Of a stretch of DNA of 64,000 bases, positions 1 to 8,600 are shown in pieces; the first letter of the stretch is position 1, and each line of letters begins with the position of its first letter. The DNA comes from Tissierellales bacterium (GTDB lineage: Bacteria > Bacillota > Clostridia > Tissierellales > JAOAQY01), in the NCBI GenBank assembly GCA_025210965.1, contig JAOAQY010000181.1, positions 1 to 64,000 of the forward strand, read 5' to 3'. The notes beneath the pieces are model-generated. The model saw nothing but the letters and a program-made list of their open reading frames with translations. It did no database searches and was not told the origin of the DNA. The translations under genes and the position numbers were made by a program.

Positions 1-157
1 ATCCTAAATATCATACTTCCGAAACCCTACACGCAATATGATAAATATCCCCTTCGTTTTTATACTATCCTAAATATCATACTTCCGAAACCCTACACGC
101 AATATGATAAATATCCCCTTCGTTTTTATACTATCCTAAATATCATACTTCCGAAAC
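1..157 (-). CRISPR. CRISPR array of the dead-Cas9 module (continues past the left edge)
   Basis: Three copies of a 36-bp repeat with a 66-bp period: a partial copy at 1-25 and complete copies at 56-91 and 122-157. The 30-bp spacers are at 26-55 and 92-121 and are identical to each other. Read on the minus strand the repeat begins GTTTCGGAAGTATGATATTT and ends GTATAAAAAC, the type II orientation in which the 5' half of the repeat pairs with tracrRNA. It matches the anti-repeat at 4575-4607, so the array belongs to the cas9 at 598-4524. The window starts inside a repeat, so the full array length is unknown. Confidence 0.95.
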
Positions 158-216
158 CTCAAACTATTATTTAAAGGGAAATACTTTTAATCTTACGATG
201 ATTATTACTCAAGATA
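158..216 (+). repeat. Leader-like element, copy A
   Basis: This stretch follows the last complete repeat of array 1. It shares the blocks ACTATTATTTAAAGGGA, TACTTTTAATCTTACGATGA and TTATTA with the elements at 4861-4946 and 5227-5314, which directly precede the arrays of the second module. Conservation next to repeats of two different families suggests a leader or integration-recognition sequence. That role is inferred from position and similarity only. Confidence 0.55.
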
Positions 217-335
217 GTAACCTCTTTATTTATTACTCTTCTATAACTATCTGATATATTAATAAAATCCCTATTAATAATATAAATTTCTCTAAAAAAT
301 ACTGTAATACGAATGCTAATCAGTTGTAAATCAAC

Positions 336-475
336 ATTTGATGCCATCCTAAATCACCATACTTCCAAAACTTCCTCATTCTATAATACATATCATAATC
401 GCCTTTGATACTAATTAAAAATAGTAATAAGTTGGACTCTTTATTCCTATACTATAATATGATGCTTCTAAAATA
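336..475 (-). CRISPR. Decayed CRISPR repeats between array 1 and dcas9
   Basis: A repeat-like sequence at 336-371 keeps ATCCTAAAT and CATACTTCC with small changes. A weaker copy follows at about 404-438, and another at 441-475 (TATACTATAATATGATGCTT). The spacing is roughly that of the array (66-69 bp). They look like old, leader-distal repeats. Whether they are expressed cannot be told. The rest of 217-597 shows no gene. Confidence 0.45.
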
Positions 476-597
476 TCACTATTACCTAATAGCAAAAATC
501 ATTTTTTAATATCCCACATCTTCGTGCTATAAAACATCAAATACTGAAATATCTCATTTATTCTATTTTAACATAAACCATAAATAAATATTATTAT

Positions 598-3500
598 TTA
601 GACAACTTTCCACTTTTTTTCATACAATCCTGTTACAGATCTTTCTACAAATATTAACTCTGATAATTTAATACCTATTTTCGTTTGTCTTCCAACATCA
701 CTAGATAGACCTAGTATTTTAAAATTCGCTCTTGTAGAGTTTGCCTGTAAAAGCTTTAAGATTTCCAATATAATTTGACATTTTTCTATAATACTTAAGT
801 CAATAAATACTCCTCTATTTTCTAACAATTTTCCCCTTATCTTATTATAAACAGGATAAAATCTTTCAATTTTCTCCATAAGAACATCAAATAGTATAGT
901 AACTTCGTCGGATGAAATGTTTTTATACATTTTACGTTCAATATTGTATAAAACTCGCTTTTGTCCTTTTGGCAGAACGATTTGTACTGCATTAATAATT
1001 TCTATATCACTTTTTAATAATTGATACATGCCATCTTTCAATATTAACTGATTCAACATTATCTTATCATTCAATATTTTTAAATTCTCTAATCCCTTGT
1101 CTCTAGAAATATACTCTATTTTTTCTTCCATTGTTCGATTCCTTAAAACAACAGGACAATTTGCTAAAGTAGAAATCACTTTATTCTTCCTTTTCCCTTC
1201 AACTGCTAACAAATAACTTTTACTTATTTGACTAAATCCACCATACAACTCTGTATCTAATCCTTTCTTCAACGGCATTAAATTACCCGAAGATTTAGCA
1301 GAAGGATTTTGGTTATAGAATCCCCCTACTTTTTCTTCTTTCTTATATGAAATGAAGCAGTCATAATAATCTAGACTCTTACTCATTTTTTCTATGATTT
1401 TTTTAGAATTCCATACTAATTCCAGATTATGATTTTTTATATCTTTTCCAAACTCTTCAATTATGAATCCATATTCTGCCCCCGATTCTCTAAAATTAAA
1501 GTTGTCATAGACATCAAAATAAAAACGTTCTCTAAATGTAGGGAATCTTTTCATTAAGAAAGTTCCTAAAAGGCCAGTTAAATATGAATCATGGGCATAA
1601 TGAAAATCATTCAGATTTTGCACCTTAAATAGTTCGTATTTTCTTCTTAGTCTTTCTACTAAAGTAGCTTTTACAGTAACTACATCTGTATCTATATAAC
1701 AATTTCTAAACAAATTAGCAACATGCTTAGTTATTTGTCTAGTTTCTACCAACTCCTTATTCATCAAATTTTCTATGTGTTCTTTTGAAAATTTATATGC
1801 TGTTAAATTCTTATACTTCTTGAAACTAATTAGCTTTACTCTTAACATTTTATCCCACAGAGGCTTCATGTTATTTCTGATATCCTCTTTTATTATTATT
1901 CCGTTGGGCCCCCTATGATTACCTGCGTACTTGACCAAAACCTTATTTGATATACTATTATCTTCAATTATCGACTTAGGAATTATATAACTTATTCTAT
2001 ACTTAGATAAATCTTCTAATACTAAATTTTCACCAGTAAACATACACTTCCCATTTTGCAATAGGTAAAGGTACAACTTATTATCATCTATGTTTCCTTT
2101 ATCTTTCTTTGTCTTATCTATTACCTCTTGGATTTGTTCATCTATATTAAGAATCCTAGATTTTTTTATTTCTTCATATAAGTTATCTACTCTATTTATT
2201 CTTGGAATAGTTCTACGTTTAGGACCTTCCTCTTTATTCACCTTAATAAATATATTTCTTGGTTGATTTTTCATGATTGAAATAATTTCTTCAACCATTC
2301 TTACAGATTGCCAAATTCCTCTCTTGATTGATGGTGAACCATGAAGAGATTCGATATCTTCAATAGTTATTTTTTCAATTACTCTAGAATTTTTCTCTTC
2401 AATAATTTTATTAAATCCTAAATTTTCATCAGATATTATCTGCATGAAATTCATGTTTGAAATTTTCAATATATCTAAAATCGTTCCATTTTCAAATTTT
2501 TTATTAGTTGTAGTAACTCCATCAATTAATTTTTCAGATAAGCTCCCCCAACCTTTAAAATCTCTTTTTAAAATTTTCTTAAGAACTTCATTACTGATTA
2601 ATTCAGAGTTGTAAGTATCTCTAATCTTCTTTTTAAGGATTTTTTTATCAGTGAATAATGTAACCCATCTGATAATATTTTCTACAGTTTCTCTATCCTT
2701 ACCATCTACATCAAAGCCTAAACTTTCAAAAAAGATATGAGATTTCAAATTATTTGCTAACCTTTTTTCTCCCTGCATTCCTTGAATCAAAGGATTATCA
2801 CTTTTTTCAATTACACCTTTATTCTTTAAAAATTTCACAATCATTTTTTCTGTTACATTTTTTTCTTTTCTAAGTAAATCACATAACATCATTAACTTAA
2901 CCTGTGTACTTAGTAATTTCCCATCAATTCTAACTTTATTCAATTCATTCAAAACTTTATATTCCGAATACAACAAAGAGTTATTAGGAAGAACATCACA
3001 ATCAGGAAAATAGCTACACTGATTTGTCATCTTTAATATGAAATTTTCCGCTGACTTCTCCAAATCTACCACTTCTTCGAAGTTCCATGGATAGATCTTA
3101 TCTTTTGACTTTCTTTCCATCCAAGCAAATATTCTCTTGTTATCATTGTTTCTATTAAGTGGCCCCACATAATACGGTATTCTAAACTTCAATATACTAA
3201 TAATTTTATCTTTATTCATTTTTAGTATTGGATAATACTGTCCCTGATTATCTATTATAGATTCTAACTCTGCTAAGTTTAATTGATACGGTACTTGAGC
3301 ATTTTCTGTTGAATTAAGCTTAAGTAAAAACTTCTCATTACCAATTTTATTCAATATCTCTTCTACTTCTGGTTCCTTAATATCAGCTATATCCTTTTTT
3401 ATTGCCTTATACAACTCTTCCCTAGTACATTTACTAATATTATTTATATAAACGTTATAATTTTTAACATTTTTATATCCATTACCATTATCATGCCTAA

Positions 3501-4524
3501 ACATACTGCTGTATCTATGTGGAATAAACTCCTTATATATTTTCTTAAGTTTTACTAAATCATCAGAGTGTTCATTATATTTTTCAATCATAGCTCTTGA
3601 AATAGTATTCTCTTCATCCGAACTATTAGAATTTTTTAATAAATCACTAATGATCAAATATCCATATATCTTCTTAAGTGATTCAAATATATAGAAATCC
3701 TCTTCCAATTTTGACTCTAATAATTCTACTGCTTCATTGTAACCATCATCACCCTCCTCAGAAAATGAGATACTTACTTTATCATTAACATCCTCTATAT
3801 CAAAAATTTTTACAATATCAGCTTTATACCCTAACATCAACCTTATCAAGTTGTTAATTTGTTGGTTCTTCTCTTCAGTAAATAGATTTTTTAACTCTTT
3901 TTCTTTATCTTTTTTACTTAGCTTTTCATTTGTTAAGATGTTTTCAAAATCTTTATATTCTACTTTCTCTATCTTAAAATAACTCACCATATCAAGAAAC
4001 ATATCTTCAATACCACTCGTCACATTAAAACTCTGACCTTCATAAAGGAAATTTCCCCTATATTTTATAATATGATGTATTGCTAAATAAATTAACCTAA
4101 TGTCAATTTTATTATCAGAATTTATTAAATCCTCTCTTAAATGATATATTGTAGGATACTTATCAAAAAAATCTTTGTCTTTAAAATCTTGATCAATGAA
4201 AAGACCGTTAGATACATTTATAGACTTGTCCTTTTTATGCAGAAACGATTCTTTCATGCGTATAAAAAATGAATCATCATTTTTTAATACTTCCTCACTA
4301 AGAAGTTCCTGGAGCAAAAGTATTCTATTTCTTCTTCTAACATATCTTCTTCTAGCAGTTCTAAATAATCTAGTTTGTTCTGCCGTTTCTCCTTTTTGGA
4401 ATAAATTTACCCCCCACATATTCTTACCTTTAAACCTAATAAGTTCTGTATCATTAGTAACTGCATAACCCACAGAATTAACACCTATATTCAAAGAAAT
4501 ATCGTACTCTTCATAATTTTTCAT
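598..4524 (-). CDS. cas9: Catalytically inactive Cas9 (natural dCas9)
   Basis: 1308-residue type II CRISPR effector, full length for the family, with intact Arg-rich bridge helix (residues about 51-67), recognition lobe and C-terminal region. The nuclease residues are gone. The RuvC-I Asp is Asn12 (SLNIGVNSVG, where the sister protein has SLDIGTGSVG). The RuvC-II Glu is Lys761 (IFIKVNKEE). The HNH Asp-His pair is Ser845-Tyr846 (RISYIIP instead of EVDHIVP). The second RuvC-III His is Tyr976 (FHYAHD instead of FHHSHD). Asn869 and Asp979 remain. By SpCas9 knowledge the Asp10 and His840 equivalents alone would abolish both cuts. The frame is uninterrupted and a good ribosome site (GGAAGGAGC) precedes the ATG, which argues against a pseudogene. 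It is likely an RNA-guided DNA binder or repressor. No cas1, cas2 or csn2 is adjacent. Confidence 0.93.
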   Translation of the reverse strand: MKNYEEYDISLNIGVNSVGYAVTNDTELIRFKGKNMWGVNLFQKGETAEQTRLFRTARRRYVRRRNRILLLQELLSEEVLKNDDSFFIRMKESFLHKKDKSINVSNGLFIDQDFKDKDFFDKYPTIYHLREDLINSDNKIDIRLIYLAIHHIIKYRGNFLYEGQSFNVTSGIEDMFLDMVSYFKIEKVEYKDFENILTNEKLSKKDKEKELKNLFTEEKNQQINNLIRLMLGYKADIVKIFDIEDVNDKVSISFSEEGDDGYNEAVELLESKLEEDFYIFESLKKIYGYLIISDLLKNSNSSDEENTISRAMIEKYNEHSDDLVKLKKIYKEFIPHRYSSMFRHDNGNGYKNVKNYNVYINNISKCTREELYKAIKKDIADIKEPEVEEILNKIGNEKFLLKLNSTENAQVPYQLNLAELESIIDNQGQYYPILKMNKDKIISILKFRIPYYVGPLNRNNDNKRIFAWMERKSKDKIYPWNFEEVVDLEKSAENFILKMTNQCSYFPDCDVLPNNSLLYSEYKVLNELNKVRIDGKLLSTQVKLMMLCDLLRKEKNVTEKMIVKFLKNKGVIEKSDNPLIQGMQGEKRLANNLKSHIFFESLGFDVDGKDRETVENIIRWVTLFTDKKILKKKIRDTYNSELISNEVLKKILKRDFKGWGSLSEKLIDGVTTTNKKFENGTILDILKISNMNFMQIISDENLGFNKIIEEKNSRVIEKITIEDIESLHGSPSIKRGIWQSVRMVEEIISIMKNQPRNIFIKVNKEEGPKRRTIPRINRVDNLYEEIKKSRILNIDEQIQEVIDKTKKDKGNIDDNKLYLYLLQNGKCMFTGENLVLEDLSKYRISYIIPKSIIEDNSISNKVLVKYAGNHRGPNGIIIKEDIRNNMKPLWDKMLRVKLISFKKYKNLTAYKFSKEHIENLMNKELVETRQITKHVANLFRNCYIDTDVVTVKATLVERLRRKYELFKVQNLNDFHYAHDSYLTGLLGTFLMKRFPTFRERFYFDVYDNFNFRESGAEYGFIIEEFGKDIKNHNLELVWNSKKIIEKMSKSLDYYDCFISYKKEEKVGGFYNQNPSAKSSGNLMPLKKGLDTELYGGFSQISKSYLLAVEGKRKNKVISTLANCPVVLRNRTMEEKIEYISRDKGLENLKILNDKIMLNQLILKDGMYQLLKSDIEIINAVQIVLPKGQKRVLYNIERKMYKNISSDEVTILFDVLMEKIERFYPVYNKIRGKLLENRGVFIDLSIIEKCQIILEILKLLQANSTRANFKILGLSSDVGRQTKIGIKLSELIFVERSVTGLYEKKWKVV

Positions 4525-4530
4525 TTCTTA

Positions 4531-4559
4531 TTGCTCCTTCCCTTCATTAATGCTATAAT
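4531..4559 (+). promoter_or_regulatory. Promoter of tracrRNA 1
   Basis: TTGCTC (4531-4536), a 17-bp spacer and TATAAT (4554-4559) place a transcription start near 4566. The same arrangement precedes tracrRNA 2 (TTGCTC-N17-TATACT at 9607-9635). The promoter lies within the 5' untranslated region of the divergent cas9, so transcription of the two may interfere. Confidence 0.7.
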
Positions 4560-4565
4560 ACTTCT

Positions 4566-4687
4566 AGAATCTTTTGATTCTATCCTAAGTTATCATACGA
4601 GTCGAAATGAAGTATTTTACTTAAATGTCCTAGGACCATCCCGTAGGGGATGATTAAAGAGTTGCAAATTTGCATCTCTTTTTTTCT
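4566..4687 (+). ncRNA. tracrRNA of the dead-Cas9 module
   Basis: About 120 nt, divergent from cas9. In order: a small hairpin AGAATC-tttt-GATTCT (4567-4582), an anti-repeat (CTATCCTAAGTTATCATACG, then AGTCGAAAT) complementary to the array-1 repeat with the usual internal bulge, a nexus-type hairpin ATCCC-gta-GGGGAT (4638-4652), and a terminator with stem AGAG-t-TGCAAATTTGCA-t-CTCT followed by T7 (4658-4687). The CGAAAT segment pairs with the GTTTCG start of repeat 1 and would pair poorly with GTTTTA of repeat 2, so the RNA appears dedicated to its own array. Confidence 0.88.
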
Positions 4688-4805
4688 TTGTCTAGATTCA
4701 GTTCAAATCGTTAATCTAACTTAATTTCACCATTTAATTATATCACAAAAAATACTGCTTTTTGAAATATAAAACACATGATTTATATAACAAAAGCAGT
4801 ACTAT

Positions 4806-4841
4806 TTATATAACTCTATTCCAAATCCTTCACTCTAAAAC
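4806..4841 (-). CRISPR. Isolated degenerate repeat of module 2
   Basis: CTCTATTCCAAATCCTTCAC followed by TCTAAAAC resembles the module-2 repeat but has several substitutions. It lies between tracrRNA 1 and array 2b. It is probably a remnant of an older array end. The segment 4688-4805 shows no gene. Confidence 0.5.
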
Positions 4842-4860
4842 CACCGTGAGGACTTTTTCT

Positions 4861-4946
4861 AAATATCATAATCCAAACACTAAATTATTATTTAATGGGA
4901 TTACTTTTAATCTAACGAAGATTATTATTTAGTTTTACTTATTTAA
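4861..4946 (+). repeat. Leader-like element, copy B
   Basis: This 86-bp sequence directly abuts the first repeat of array 2b and is closely similar to 5227-5314. Shared blocks include ACTTTTAATCTAACGA and ATTATTATTTAGTTTTACTT. The adjacent repeats are the best conserved and the far-end repeats the most degraded, the polarity expected of a leader. That conclusion is inferred. Confidence 0.65.
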
Positions 4947-5180
4947 CCATTTAGTCCTATTCCATTTTCCATAACTCTAAAACGTCCCGCTAGTTCTTCA
5001 TTTGCCTTTTGATCATTTGGTCCTATTCCATTTTCCATAACTCTAAAACTTGACTTCAAGTGTTAAAATAAATATGCGTCATTTGCTCCTATTCCAAACT
5101 CTATAACTCTAAAACCGATAACTCAACCCACTACATGAAGCTTAATATTTACTCCTATTCCGAAATCAATAAATCTAAAA
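4947..5180 (-). CRISPR. CRISPR array 2b of the active-Cas9 module
   Basis: Four 36-bp repeats at 4947-4982, 5013-5048, 5079-5114 and 5145-5180 flank three different 30-bp spacers. On the minus strand the first copy begins GTTTTAGAGTTATGGAAAAT. Copies diverge progressively to the right, and the last one has lost the GTTATGG core. This is the normal gradient away from a leader and puts the leader on the left, although the tracrRNA-pairing end of the repeat reads on the minus strand. Confidence 0.92.
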
Positions 5181-5226
5181 CTAGTGTTATGATATAAGTG
5201 CCAATACAAAATATTCATTTATAACT

Positions 5227-5314
5227 AAATATCGCTATTCTAAGCACCAAATTAGTATTTGATGGAATTGCTTTTAATCTAACGACGATTATTATTTAGT
5301 TTTACTTATTTGAC
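5227..5314 (+). repeat. Leader-like element, copy C
   Basis: Second well-conserved copy of the element at 4861-4946, directly abutting the first repeat of array 2a. The 46 bp between it and array 2b (5181-5226) show no similarity. Duplication of leader plus array would explain the arrangement array 2b, leader, array 2a. Confidence 0.65.
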
Positions 5315-5548
5315 CATTTAATCCTATTCCGAATTCCATAACTCTAAAACACATACTTTGTATCTGCCTTTTCAATATTTCATTTAATCCTATTCCGAAT
5401 TCCATAACTCTAAAACACCATATGAATATATTTCATATGCTATTTCCATTTAATCCTATTCCGAATTCCATAACTCTAAAACACATAATACAACAAATAT
5501 CGCAATAAATCACGTTTGCTTCTATTCCAAGTTTAATTACTCTAATAA
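5315..5548 (-). CRISPR. CRISPR array 2a of the active-Cas9 module
   Basis: Three identical 36-bp repeats (5315-5350, 5381-5416, 5447-5482; minus strand GTTTTAGAGTTATGGAATTC then GGAATAGGATTAAATG) and a strongly degenerate fourth at 5513-5548. The three 30-bp spacers differ from each other. The repeat pairs with the anti-repeat of tracrRNA 2 (9649-9682). All spacers are 30 bp, as in array 1. Confidence 0.94.
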
Positions 5549-5568
5549 AATTTAGAGTAATTAAACTT
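5529..5568. repeat. 17-bp perfect inverted repeat overlapping the terminal repeat
   Basis: AAGTTTAATTACTCTAA (5529-5545) is followed after 6 bp by its exact complement (5552-5568). The left arm is part of the degenerate terminal CRISPR repeat. No T-run follows on either strand, so it is not an obvious intrinsic terminator. It lies just downstream of the active cas9 stop codon and could fold in the cas9 3' untranslated RNA. Confidence 0.7.
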
Positions 5569-5625
5569 AAATGATTATCCTTCTTATAAACAATCATAAC
5601 ATATTTTCTACAATATATACATTAA

Positions 5626-8600
5626 TTACTTTTCATATACAATTTTATACTTACCCTCTGCATTTTTTACAACGCTCCATCTTTCCTCATACATACCTGT
5701 TACTGAAGTCTCTATAAATATTAGATCTTCAACTTTAACTTTTTTATTCAGTCTCCCTGAACGTTCTTGTAAGCCAATTTTTTTTAGATTTCCTTGTCCT
5801 GAATTAGCTTTTAGCATTTTTAGAAGTTCTAAAATTATATAACTCTTTTCTGAAATAGATAATTCTAAAAATACTTTTCTTTTTCCTAACAATTTTTTAT
5901 GAATATTCTTATATACCGGGTAGAATTGTACAATTTTCTTTAAAATAATATCATACAATGCTTCAAGTTCATGAGCTTGGAGACTGCTATAATTCTCTCT
6001 TTCAATTAAATGTACTATTCTCTTGTATTCTTTATTTAAAAGCAAATTAACTGCATTAGATAATTCTTTATCACTCTTTAGAATCAGTGGCATACCTTCA
6101 CTAATTACTAATTGATTAATCAATATCTTATCTTTGATGATCTCTATATCATCACAATCATTCATTATTTTCAGATATTCGATTTTATCATCAACAGATT
6201 TATTTCTCAAAAATATCGGACACCCGATAAGACACAGATTCTCTTTTCCCTTTTTAACAACTTTAACCACCATAAGATAACTTTTATTTACATTACCATA
6301 TCCACCATATAGTTTTGGATCCAATCCTTTTTTCAAAGGCATTAAATTACCATTCCCCCTTTTAAGAGCATTTTGATTGTAAAATTCTCCTGTGTTCTCT
6401 TCTTTTTTATACGATATATAACAATCATTATAATTTATATATTTCTTCATTTTAATAATAATTGAATCTGGATCCCATACTAAATCTGAATTATGATTAA
6501 ATATAGGTTTTTCGAACTCACTAATTATAAATCCGTACTTTTGTCTATAATCCTTAAAATTATACTTAGACAACATATCATAATAAAATCTATCTTTAAA
6601 AGCAGGAAATCGCATTTTAATAAAGTTCCCTAAAAGGCCTGTTAAATATGCATCATGTGAATGGTGAAAATCATTCAAACTTCTCGACTTAAATAAATCA
6701 TGCTTGTTTCTTAAATTGCTAACAATATTACCTTTCACCATAACTATATCTGTATCAACATAATAGTTTCTAAATAGATTAGCTATATGCCTTGTAATTT
6801 GCCTAGTCTCAACAAGTTGTCTATTAATAAATCCTTCAACTTGATTTTTAGTAAACTCATTTCTATTCAAGTTCCAGTGTTTCTTCTGGCTCATTAGTCC
6901 ACACGCTAGTAGTTTTTCCCAAATACAACTCATTTTATGTCTTACAGTACTTTTAAGTACCAGTGAATCTGATTTGTTCTGGTTCTCTCTTGATGTAACT
7001 AGTACTTTATTGTCTATACTGTCATCTTTAATAATAGTTCTAGGAACGATATGATCTACTTCATATTGTGATAAACTTTTATAATCTAAGTCAACTCCAG
7101 AATACATGCATTTACCATTCTGCAACAAAAACAAATACAATCTTTCATTATCTATCTTTTCATTTTTTTCTTTCTTAATATAGTCCATAGCCTCTTTTAC
7201 ATTCTCAGTTACGATGAAACTACCCGACTTACTAACAGCTTCATATATTTCTTCAATTTTCTTAAATCTTGTATCTTTTCTTTTCTTATTTTCCTCAGAG
7301 CGAGCTACTTCTATGAATATATTTCTAGGAGGTTTTTTCATAATACCAACAATCTCTTCAGTAATTTTTACTGATTGCCATATTGCTCTTTTTATTGCAG
7401 GTGAACCTTGAAGCTCTTGAATATCTTTAGAAGTAATTTTATCTTTAATATTCGTATTTCTCTCTTCGATAATATCTTTAAATCCTAATTCATCATCAGA
7501 TATAATTTGAATGAAATTCAAGTTAGTATGTTTCAATATATCAAGAATGGTACTTTCCCTATATTTTCTACTAGTAGAACCTACTTCATTAATAAGTTCA
7601 TTTGACAATCTCCCCCAACCACTGAAATTACATTTTAAAACCTTTTTCAACACATCATCGCTAATCATATCTTTACTGCAGTTATTTCTTATTTCCTTTT
7701 TTAGAATTTTCTTATCAGAAAAAAGAGTAATCCATCTGATCAGATTTTCAACTAACTCTCTATCCTCTTCATCAACATCAAACCCTAATCTTTCAAAGAA
7801 AATATGAGCCTTTAAACTATTTGAAAACTTATCTTCTTCATGAAATCCTTTAATAATCGGTGAACTACTTCTATCAATGACTTCATTATTTTTTAAAAAT
7901 TTCTCTAATGTCTTCACTGTGATATTTTTTTCTTTTCTAAATAAGTCATTATATATTAAATGTTTCACTTGTTTATTTATAAGCTTTCCATCAATTCTTA
8001 TTTTATTTAACTCATTTAAAACCTTAAACTCAGAGTAAATAAGCGAATTATCAGGTAATACGTCACAATTAGGAAAGTATGTACACTGATTTGTCATCTT
8101 TAGAATAAAGTTAGTTGCTGATTTTTCTAGATCAACCACTTCCTCAAAATTCCATGGGTAGATTTTATCCTGAGCCTTTCTTTCCATCCAGGAAAACACT
8201 TTATTATTATCCCTATTAGCATTTAGTGGGCCTACATAATACGGAATCCTAAATTTGAAAAGACTTATTATCTTATCTCTATTCTCCAATAAGTTTGGGT
8301 AATATTTACTTTGCTTATCTATTATTGATTCTAGTTCAGATAAGTTCAATTGATAGGGAATTTGAGCATTATCCACTGTATTTAATTTCTGAAGAAATTC
8401 CTCATTATCAATTTTGGTAATTACATCATCAACCAAAGTATCATTAATATCAGAAATATCTTTTTTAATAGCCTTATATAACTCATCCTTAGAACACTTT
8501 GAAATATTATTTATATAAACATTGTAATTTTTTACGTTCTTATACTTATCTCCATTATAGTGCCTAAACATTTTATTATAATGATAATCACTAAAGTGTT

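Noticed and set aside
4196-4468. Plus-strand ORF of 90 codons inside dcas9
   Set aside because: It is a complement-strand shadow of a clearly coding gene, with no ribosome site and biased composition. The same applies to the plus-strand frames at 6112, 7214, 7511, 10095, 11028, 11728, 13490, 14951 and similar ones.
1-5548. Self-targeting spacers against this window
   Set aside because: Reading by eye found no second copy of any of the seven spacers outside the arrays, but this is not a proper search. An alignment of each spacer to both strands is needed.
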